From an uncultured Methanobrevibacter sp. (GTDB lineage: Archaea > Methanobacteriota > Methanobacteria > Methanobacteriales > Methanobacteriaceae): a stretch of 5,202 bases of DNA. The notes beneath the pieces are model-generated. The model saw only the letters and a list, made by a program, of their open reading frames with translations. It was not told where the DNA came from and made no database searches. Positions 1 to 5,010 of this stretch are shown piece after piece (positions within the stretch are counted from its first letter, which is position 1; each line of letters begins with the position of its first letter). The translations under genes and the position numbers were made by a program. The stretch is taken from the NCBI GenBank assembly GCA_902782595.1, contig CACZNW010000121.1, positions 1-5,202 of the forward strand, given 5' to 3'.

Positions 1-15
1 AGTTAAAATGAATAC

Positions 16-32
16 CTTTAAATACTTTAAAG
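16..32 (+). promoter_or_regulatory. Probable pan promoter (TATA box in an inverted repeat)
   Basis: The archaeal TATA-like element TTTAAATA lies at 17-24. At the usual spacing of about 25 bases, transcription would begin near 45-48, giving a 5' leader of about 45 nt before the chosen pan start at 93. The TATA element sits inside a perfect inverted repeat, CTTTAAA-tac-TTTAAAG (16-32), and a related word, ATTAAAGTAAC (45-55), lies near the expected start site. These repeats could be regulator sites but may only reflect AT richness. No transcript evidence is available, so the promoter is inferred from motif and position. Confidence 0.55.
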
Positions 33-79
33 TTACAAATTGTTATTAAAGTAACATGATGTTGAAAAGTATAATCAAT

Positions 80-88
80 GGAGATGAT
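80..88 (+). promoter_or_regulatory. Shine-Dalgarno site that decides the pan start
   Basis: GGAGATGAT matches GGAGGTGAT, the complement of the archaeal 16S 3' end, at eight of nine bases. It ends four bases before the ATG at 93-95. The upstream in-frame ATG at 78-80 would place this strong site inside the coding region and has no site of its own, so 93 is the better start. Confidence 0.75.
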
Positions 89-92
89 TCAC

Positions 93-1349
93 ATGGATGA
101 TTTTAATGATTTGGAGAATTCTTCAAAAGAACAGTTAATAGAAAAAGTTGAAAATTTACAGGAAGAAATCATTGCTTTAAGAGAAGAAAAATCCAAAGCT
201 AAAAGTAATTTAATGTGGAAAGTTAGGAAATTGGAAAAGGATAAAGTTTTAATAGAAAATGAAAAAATTAGATTAGAAAGAGAAACTAAATCCTTACGTT
301 CTGAAGTGGATAGATTTAGATCTCCACCGTTAGTAATCGCAACTATTACTGAAGTATTGGATGACCACAGAATGACAGTAAAAAGTAGTACAGGACCTAG
401 TTTTCTTGTTAATTACTCAAAATTCTTAGATGAAAAATTATTAGTACCTGGTTCTAGAGTGGCTTTAAACCAACAGACATTTGGTATTGTAGAAGTATTG
501 CCGTCAGAAAAGGATGCAAATGTTTCAGGAATGGAAATCGAAACAAAACCCGATATTACTTATGATCAGATAGGCGGTTTGGAAGAACAAATTATAGAAG
601 TGAAAGAAACTGTTGAACTGCCGTTAACAGAACCTGAATTATTTGAAAGAGTAGGTATCGAACCTCCTAAAGGTATCCTGTTATACGGACCTCCGGGAAC
701 CGGTAAAACTTTACTTGCAAAAGCGGTAGCTAATGAAACCAATGCTACATTCATCAAAATTGTGGCATCCGAATTCGTTAAAAAATATATCGGTGAAGGG
801 GCAAGACTTGTTCGTGAAGTATTTGAACTTGCAAAAGAAAAGGCTCCGGCCATTATTTTCATCGATGAGCTTGATGCAGTTGCTGCAAAAAGACTTAAAA
901 GTTCCACTAGTGGGGACAGAGAAGTTCAGAGAACTTTAATGCAGCTGCTTGCAGAACTCGACGGTTTCGAGTCAAGAGGAGATATTGGTATTATCGGCGC
1001 CACCAACAGACCGGATATATTGGACCCGGCACTATTGCGTCCAGGTCGTTTTGACAGATTCATAGAAGTTCCCCTTCCAAACGAAGATGGAAGACGTGAA
1101 ATCCTTAAAATTCACACCAGAAACATGTCATTTGATGAAGAAGCGGATGTTGACCTGCTTGCTGATTTAACAGACGGTTTATCCGGTGCTGATTTAAAGG
1201 CAGTATGTACCGAAGCAGGTATGTTTGCAATTCGTGACAAAAGGGATAAAATCACTGTCGATGACTTCATGAAAGCTGTGGATAAGGTCATGGATAAAAC
1301 TAAAGAAGATGAAATGTTTAAAACAGAAGCAGGCGTAATGTTTGGATAA
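93..1349 (+). CDS. pan: Proteasome-activating nucleotidase (PAN), AAA+ ATPase
   Basis: This gene encodes the 418-residue archaeal PAN, the cytosolic hexameric ATPase that unfolds proteins and threads them into the 20S proteasome; it is the homologue of the eukaryotic Rpt subunits. The N-terminus is a heptad-like coiled coil (about 11-76), followed by Pro-Pro at 78-79 and an OB-fold (about 80-137). The AAA module follows, with Walker A GPPGTGKT (199-206), pore loop Tyr-Ile-Gly (232-234), Walker B IIFIDE (254-259), sensor-1 Asn305 and Arg fingers in RPGR (316-319). Length and order are typical of the family. The C-terminus ends Met-Phe-Gly, so the gate-opening HbYX motif would be an HbFX variant. 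Start 93 is chosen from the Shine-Dalgarno site; an alternative start at 78 adds five residues. The box C/D RNA begins 12 bases after the stop and probably shares the pan transcript. Identification is very secure. Confidence 0.97.
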   Translation: MDDFNDLENSSKEQLIEKVENLQEEIIALREEKSKAKSNLMWKVRKLEKDKVLIENEKIRLERETKSLRSEVDRFRSPPLVIATITEVLDDHRMTVKSSTGPSFLVNYSKFLDEKLLVPGSRVALNQQTFGIVEVLPSEKDANVSGMEIETKPDITYDQIGGLEEQIIEVKETVELPLTEPELFERVGIEPPKGILLYGPPGTGKTLLAKAVANETNATFIKIVASEFVKKYIGEGARLVREVFELAKEKAPAIIFIDELDAVAAKRLKSSTSGDREVQRTLMQLLAELDGFESRGDIGIIGATNRPDILDPALLRPGRFDRFIEVPLPNEDGRREILKIHTRNMSFDEEADVDLLADLTDGLSGADLKAVCTEAGMFAIRDKRDKITVDDFMKAVDKVMDKTKEDEMFKTEAGVMFG

Positions 1350-1361
1350 ATTTAATAAGAC

Positions 1362-1427
1362 AATAAGCCAATGATGAACCCTATGAGCTCTGATATGTGA
1401 TGAATGATGGGCGAGCTGAGGCTTATT
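1362..1427 (+). ncRNA. Archaeal box C/D guide sRNA (2'-O-methylation guide)
   Basis: All hallmarks of an archaeal box C/D RNA are visible. Terminal stem arms AATAAGCC (1362-1369) and GGCTTATT (1420-1427) pair perfectly over 8 bp. Box C is ATGATGA (1371-1377), box D' CTGA (1390-1393), box C' GTGATGA (1397-1403) and box D CTGA (1416-1419). The guides (1378-1389 and 1404-1415) are each exactly 12 nt, the standard archaeal spacing, and D' and C' are 3 nt apart. One A (1370) separates stem from box C and D abuts the stem, which gives the three-nucleotide loop of a kink-turn. Such RNAs assemble with L7Ae, Nop5 and fibrillarin and methylate the target base paired to the fifth guide base before D or D'. 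By this rule the D' guide addresses C34 in the anticodon loop of CAU tRNAs; the D guide may address 16S C1402. No separate promoter is evident, so it is probably processed from the pan 3' UTR. Confidence 0.93.
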
Positions 1428-1446
1428 TTTTATAATCTTTTTTTTT
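1426..1446 (+). terminator. Oligo-T terminator after pan and the box C/D RNA
   Basis: A T6 run (1426-1431) directly continues the 3' arm of the guide RNA stem, and a T9 run follows at 1438-1446. Archaeal RNA polymerase terminates at such T-runs without needing a hairpin. The position fits the 3' end of a pan plus guide RNA transcript and separates it from the promoter at 1454. Confidence 0.7.
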
Positions 1447-1453
1447 GTAAAAC

Positions 1454-1461
1454 TATATTTA
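1454..1461 (+). promoter_or_regulatory. Promoter of the three-gene operon
   Basis: TATATTTA is a good archaeal TATA box. A start of transcription about 25 bases downstream falls near 1480-1486, practically on the ATG at 1485, so the first gene is predicted to be read from a leaderless or near-leaderless mRNA. This agrees with the lack of a Shine-Dalgarno site before 1485. Confidence 0.6.
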
Positions 1462-1484
1462 AAAGTAATTCTAATAGTATAATT

Positions 1485-2477
1485 ATGTTGTTTGATAAAA
1501 ATGATGGAAGGGTTAATGATAGAATCATTTACCGGACAAAACCCAATATGATTTTAGGTTGTAAAAAGGTAATTTTTGGTATTGTTATATTGGGTATTAT
1601 ATTGGTTGTATCACCGGGTGTAATCGGTTTTATAGGTGATATGCAGGTTTATTTAATTTCCCATATTAAACTTCCACTTACTAGATATGCAGCTATCGCA
1701 TTTTTTGTAATCATTCTTATTAATGTGATTTATATTATCTGGCAGTTAATCGGATGGTATTCTATGGAATACACATTGACTGATACAAAAATTGTTATCA
1801 AATCCGGTGTATTGTCCACTAAAAAAAATTATATGCCATACACTACTATTCAGGATGTAAACACTTCCCAAAGTGTTTTTGCAAGAATGATTAATGTCGG
1901 ATCGGTTTCCATATTCAGTGCATATGACAACAATCAGCTGGAACTTAAAAATATTTCAAATCCTTCCGAAGTCGAAGAGATTATATTCTCAAGAATGGTT
2001 GGACAGGGTAGTTTTCATGGTTCAGCGCAAAGTTTTCCCCGCCAGCAGGATTACGACAGGAATTATCAAAGGAATGATGATTATTTGCCAGAAAATAATT
2101 ATTATGAGAGGAATTATCAAAGGAATGATGATTATTATGATGAATATGAACCTATCACTCCAATAACTCATGAGAGGGAATATTCACAAAAAAGGGATTA
2201 TGGCACATATTCCGAAGATGCAGGTATAAATGAAACTCCAAGACACAAATATGAATACGAACCTTATAATAACGGATTTAATAATTCTTCAAACAATCAA
2301 CCTAAAAACAACTATTATAATCAAGTAAGGGATGATTATTTAAACACTAATGATAATCACTATCATAATAATGAAGCTAGAAGCCATTATGATGAAGAAT
2401 ATGATGAATACTCTCAAAATGATGGGGCCAATGAGGATGAAGATGTTATTAGAAGGCATTTTGACAAGTTTAAATAA
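1485..2477 (+). CDS. Membrane protein with bacterial-type PH domain (bPH2/DUF304-like) and Asn/Tyr-rich tail
   Basis: The 330-residue product has two strong transmembrane segments (about 29-51 and 68-91), a bacterial PH-like domain of the bPH2/YdbS-YdbT type (about 94-171) and a disordered tail (about 172-330). The PH call rests on the pattern Y-T-L-T-D...I-K-S-G-V-L, then Y-M-P-Y-T-T-I-Q-D-V, then the R-M-I-N-V-G-S-V strand. The tail is rich in Asn, Tyr, Asp and Glu, contains a 17-residue duplication and ends in a charged segment with VIRRHFDKF (320-329 region). In this family the PH domain is usually next to two or more membrane helices; its ligand is mostly unknown, so no function is assigned. 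The frame is open back to 1404, but those upstream ATGs lie inside the box C/D RNA and before the promoter, so 1485 is preferred. It is the first gene of the operon, with 9 bases before the flavoprotein gene. Confidence 0.85.
   Translation: MLFDKNDGRVNDRIIYRTKPNMILGCKKVIFGIVILGIILVVSPGVIGFIGDMQVYLISHIKLPLTRYAAIAFFVIILINVIYIIWQLIGWYSMEYTLTDTKIVIKSGVLSTKKNYMPYTTIQDVNTSQSVFARMINVGSVSIFSAYDNNQLELKNISNPSEVEEIIFSRMVGQGSFHGSAQSFPRQQDYDRNYQRNDDYLPENNYYERNYQRNDDYYDEYEPITPITHEREYSQKRDYGTYSEDAGINETPRHKYEYEPYNNGFNNSSNNQPKNNYYNQVRDDYLNTNDNHYHNNEARSHYDEEYDEYSQNDGANEDEDVIRRHFDKFK
2058..2136 (+). repeat. Tandem duplication of 51 bp in the tail of the PH-domain gene
   Basis: A 28-base word beginning AGGAATTATCAAAGG occurs at 2058-2085 and again, identical, at 2109-2136, giving a period of 51 bases (17 codons). 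Both copies encode RNYQRNDDY (residues 192-200 and 209-217). Identity at third codon positions over the 28 bases suggests a recent duplication, while the remaining part of each unit has diverged. Confidence 0.9.
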
Positions 2478-2479
2478 TA

Positions 2480-2486
2480 AGGTTAT
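2480..2486 (+). promoter_or_regulatory. Shine-Dalgarno site of the flavoprotein gene
   Basis: AGGTTAT differs from AGGTGAT by one base and begins three bases after the preceding stop codon. It abuts the ATG at 2487 and leaves three bases before the next ATG at 2490. By comparison with the pan site (gap of four bases), initiation at 2490 is slightly more plausible; the protein differs by only one Met. Confidence 0.5.
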
Positions 2487-3683
2487 ATGATGAAATTTGA
2501 TTGTGATGTTGTAATCATTGGAGCAGGACCTGCAGGTTCAACAATAGCATACTATCTTGCAAAAAAAGGATTGGAGATAATACTTGTTGAAAAGAAAAAG
2601 CAAATAGGATATCCTCTTCAGTGTGCAGGAATATTAAGCAGACACATTTTCAATCACAATGAACTACCTGATGACATTATATTAAATGCAGTAAACGGAG
2701 CTTTTCTTCACACACAAAACCACATCCTAAATGTAAAAAAAGACCATGAAGTGGCATATGTAATAGACAGAATTGCCTATGATGAATTCCTACTTAAAAG
2801 AGCCATGGATGCGGGTGTGAACTTAATCAATCAAAAAGCCACAGACTTTGACATTAAAGATGGCATAACATATCTTTCAAACAATCAGAAAATCACATCA
2901 AAAATAATTGTTGGATGTGACGGATATAATTCAAAATTATCCGATTCACTGGGTAATGTCCAATCAAACTATGCTGCATCCCAAATGCTTGTTGAAATCG
3001 ATGAAAATGATATGAAATCATTTAGAAAATCCGATGAAATCATAAATAATTATGTGGATACATATTTATTGGAAGAAATTCTGCCGGGATTTATATGGAT
3101 GATACCAATAGGAGATAACCTCTACAGGGTGGGATTGTTTTCCACACATTCCCATAAAAGACAGGACGAAATCCTAACAGGTTTTCTAAATGATAATTTT
3201 TACTATGAAATCATTGAAAAATACAAGGGATTCATTCCGGTTTTCAGTGGTAATAACGGCATTGTAAAAGACAGGGCAATTTTAATCGGTGATGCTGCAG
3301 GTCAAATCAAACCGACATCCGGCGGAGGACTGCTCATGGCATTTGACGCCTGCAGAATTGCATGTAAATATATAACTGAATCCGTCAGAAAAGATGATTT
3401 GGATATTTTGAAAGGTTATCAAAAGGAATTCAATAAAAAATATTCAAAGGAATTCAACTATCAGTTTAAAGTTCAAAAAACTCTTAATATATTGTCTGAT
3501 GAGGATCTGGATTATTTTTTCTTAAAATTGAAGGAAAATAACTGTGAAGAATTAATCTCTGAATACGGGGATATGGACGCCCAGTCCGCATTGGTTAAAG
3601 AATTTATTAAAAGAGGTTTAATATTTAAAATAATGCCCACATTTCTTTTTAAAAAAATTATTAACATATTTGGATTTAGGTGA
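2487..3683 (+). CDS. Geranylgeranyl reductase family flavoprotein
   Basis: The 398-residue FAD protein belongs to the geranylgeranyl reductase family, whose archaeal members saturate the isoprenoid chains of membrane ether lipids, for example digeranylgeranylglycerophospholipid. Visible motifs are the Rossmann fingerprint GAGPAG (12-17) with acidic E35 closing the second strand, the family motif GYPLQCAG (41-48) with Cys46, DRIAYD (94-99), GCDG (143-146) and the second FAD motif LIGDAAGQIKPTSGGG (266-281). The substrate-site signature Y-x-W-x-F-P...V-G appears as FIWMIP...YRVG (202-216), a mild variant. The length is normal. Methanogens often carry several paralogues, so the exact lipid or quinone-like substrate cannot be fixed from sequence. 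The gene is translated in an operon: it lies 9 bases after the PH-domain gene, and its own stop overlaps the next gene's Shine-Dalgarno site. The start may be 2487 or 2490. Confidence 0.92.
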   Translation: MMKFDCDVVIIGAGPAGSTIAYYLAKKGLEIILVEKKKQIGYPLQCAGILSRHIFNHNELPDDIILNAVNGAFLHTQNHILNVKKDHEVAYVIDRIAYDEFLLKRAMDAGVNLINQKATDFDIKDGITYLSNNQKITSKIIVGCDGYNSKLSDSLGNVQSNYAASQMLVEIDENDMKSFRKSDEIINNYVDTYLLEEILPGFIWMIPIGDNLYRVGLFSTHSHKRQDEILTGFLNDNFYYEIIEKYKGFIPVFSGNNGIVKDRAILIGDAAGQIKPTSGGGLLMAFDACRIACKYITESVRKDDLDILKGYQKEFNKKYSKEFNYQFKVQKTLNILSDEDLDYFFLKLKENNCEELISEYGDMDAQSALVKEFIKRGLIFKIMPTFLFKKIINIFGFR

Positions 3684-3684
3684 A
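3678..3684 (+). promoter_or_regulatory. Shine-Dalgarno site overlapping the flavoprotein stop codon
   Basis: AGGTGAA contains the core AGGTGA and includes the TGA stop (3681-3683) of the flavoprotein gene. It lies five bases before ATG 3690, so the two genes are probably translationally coupled. This supports ATG 3690 over the adjacent in-frame TTG at 3687. Confidence 0.7.
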
Positions 3685-3689
3685 TATTG

Positions 3690-4727
3690 ATGAAATTATT
3701 ATGTGTACAGTCACAGGAACATCCGGAACTGCCCTTAGCCGAACTTAAAGCGGTTATGGAATGTGAAAATATTGATGCTGAAATAAATAGTGTAACCGAA
3801 GGTCTGGTTATACTGGAAAATATCTCCCATGACAAAATTTATGAATATTATGAAATATTAACAAAAAGATTGGGATATACTCATGAGGTTCATGAACTGA
3901 TTTTCAGGACAAATGTGGATGATTTGTCAAAAGATTCCCAAGCAATCAGCTGGTCGGATTATATAGATGAAACATTTGCTGTGCGCGTTAAAAGAATCCA
4001 TTCAGAAATTGACACGGTAGGATATGAACGAAAGTTAGGCACATTAATCCTTGACAACTGTGATAATATAAAAGTCAATTTAACCAAGCCCAAAACATTA
4101 ATACGTGTTGTTGCTTTTGAAAATGATTTATATGTGGCTATTGAAAGAATTAAATTAAATAAAAAACATTTTGAAGAAAGTAAACCTCATAAAAGACCAT
4201 TTTTCTATCCTGGATCCATGAATCCTAAACTGGCAAGATGCATGGTTAATTTATCAAGAATCAAACCTGGAGAATTATTGCTTGACCCGTTTTGCGGTAC
4301 CGGGGGGATACTGATTGAAGCAGGTTTGATAGGATGTAAGGTAGTGGGATCGGATATCTACTGGAAAATGAAAAATGGAACAGCAATTAATTTGGATTAT
4401 TATGGAATCACTGATTATAGGACTTTTCATTTAGATGTTCGGGAACTTAAAATGTATGAAAAGGTATCCAGTGTAGTTACTGACCCTCCTTATGGAATTT
4501 CCACCTCAACGGGGGATGTTAACGGTGAAGAAATTTTTAAGGAATTTTTCCATGCGATTTATGATAATATGAAAGATGAGGCTTATCTGTGTATGGCTTC
4601 ACCTCATTATGTGGATTTAAAACCAATGGTTGATGAAGTCGGATTTGTGATTGTTGAACAGTATGGAATCAAAATGCATAGAAGTTTAACAAGAATTATT
4701 TCGGTCATACGTAAAAAATTAGATTAA
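3690..4727 (+). CDS. trmG10: tRNA (guanine10-N2)-methyltransferase, Trm-G10/Trm11 family with THUMP domain
   Basis: The 345-residue product combines an N-terminal THUMP-type RNA-binding region (about 45-155) with a Rossmann-fold methyltransferase domain. SAM-binding motif I is LLDPFCGTGG (197-206), followed by GSD (220-222), and catalytic motif IV is DPPYG (265-269), the signature of exocyclic amino-group methylation. A C-terminal HRSLTR (330-335) fits the Trm-G10/Trm11 family, whose archaeal members form m2G or m2,2G at position 10 of tRNA. Other THUMP methyltransferases such as Trm14 (position 6) are the main alternative; the compact size and the D-P-P-Y context favour Trm-G10. It is the last gene of the operon, six bases after the flavoprotein gene. 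Start 3690 is chosen from the Shine-Dalgarno site. A promoter for downstream DNA begins about 20 bases after its stop. Confidence 0.9.
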   Translation: MKLLCVQSQEHPELPLAELKAVMECENIDAEINSVTEGLVILENISHDKIYEYYEILTKRLGYTHEVHELIFRTNVDDLSKDSQAISWSDYIDETFAVRVKRIHSEIDTVGYERKLGTLILDNCDNIKVNLTKPKTLIRVVAFENDLYVAIERIKLNKKHFEESKPHKRPFFYPGSMNPKLARCMVNLSRIKPGELLLDPFCGTGGILIEAGLIGCKVVGSDIYWKMKNGTAINLDYYGITDYRTFHLDVRELKMYEKVSSVVTDPPYGISTSTGDVNGEEIFKEFFHAIYDNMKDEAYLCMASPHYVDLKPMVDEVGFVIVEQYGIKMHRSLTRIISVIRKKLD

Positions 4728-4747
4728 CTTAAAAGCGCATGGATACA

Positions 4748-4755
4748 TTTATATA
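4748..4755 (+). promoter_or_regulatory. Strong TATA box with no gene inside the window
   Basis: TTTATATA is a near-ideal archaeal TATA box. Predicted initiation falls near 4774-4780, at the G-rich word TGGGTTTGAG. No open reading frame of useful size follows within the remaining 420 bases, so it drives either a small RNA or a long untranslated leader of a gene beyond the window. Confidence 0.6.
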
Positions 4756-4762
4756 CTAGTTA

Positions 4763-4770
4763 TTTTTTTT
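4763..4770 (+). terminator. T8 run, probable terminator of the operon
   Basis: Eight consecutive Ts lie 36 bases after the trmG10 stop codon, the first long T-run on the coding strand. They fall between the TATA box at 4748 and its expected start site, so one short element could both end the upstream transcript and be part of the next promoter. Confidence 0.5.
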
Positions 4771-4777
4771 AATGGGT

Positions 4778-4796
4778 TTGAGTGTGTAAAACTCAA
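4778..4796 (+). other. Hairpin at the predicted 5' end of the orphan transcript
   Basis: TTGAGT (4778-4783) and ACTCAA (4791-4796) form a perfect 6-bp stem with loop GTGTAAA, followed by a pyrimidine- and T-rich tract (4800-4823). The layout fits either a very short terminated RNA or a structured 5' end that protects a longer leader. Confidence 0.4.
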
Positions 4797-4800
4797 TAAC

Positions 4801-5010
4801 TCTCTTTTATTTTATTATTTTTATTGAATATTATTTTTAATGATAATTTTTTAGGATTTTTAAAAATATTATAATCAATTTTTTATTAAAAATCTATATT
4901 GATATAAAAAATAATTAATAATTTATATTTTTAAATTATAATGGTTTATAAAATATTTTATAGAAATTGATATATTTTTGCAATATTTTTTAATTAACTT
5001 TGTTAATAAA
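4801..5010. other. Extremely AT-rich intergenic stretch
   Basis: Counting bases in 4801-4980 gives 14 G or C of 180, about 8%, far below the genes here. Every frame is broken by frequent stops and no RNA gene, long repeat or further clear promoter is recognised. Many AT-only words could pass as TATA boxes, so none is called individually. Such spacers are common before large surface-protein genes in Methanobrevibacter, which is background knowledge and not shown here. Confidence 0.7.

Noticed and set aside
566..907. Minus-strand open frame of 113 codons within pan
   Set aside because: It lies opposite the conserved ATPase core of pan, its product is a Ser/Ala-rich antisense shadow without motifs, and no promoter or Shine-Dalgarno site is seen.
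733..939. Alternative plus-strand frame of 68 codons within pan
   Set aside because: It is fully contained in pan, whose own frame carries all family motifs through this part.
1404..1484. Upstream extension of the PH-domain protein by 27 residues
   Set aside because: The extension would start inside the box C/D RNA, cross both terminator T-runs and the promoter TATA box, and encodes residues not expected in the family.
1894..2166. Alternative 90-codon frame inside the PH-domain gene
   Set aside because: Its Met/Ile-rich product is the out-of-frame reading of the repetitive Asn/Tyr tail.
3512..3835. Minus-strand 107-codon frame across the flavoprotein/trmG10 junction
   Set aside because: It opposes two well-supported genes and shows no recognisable domain.
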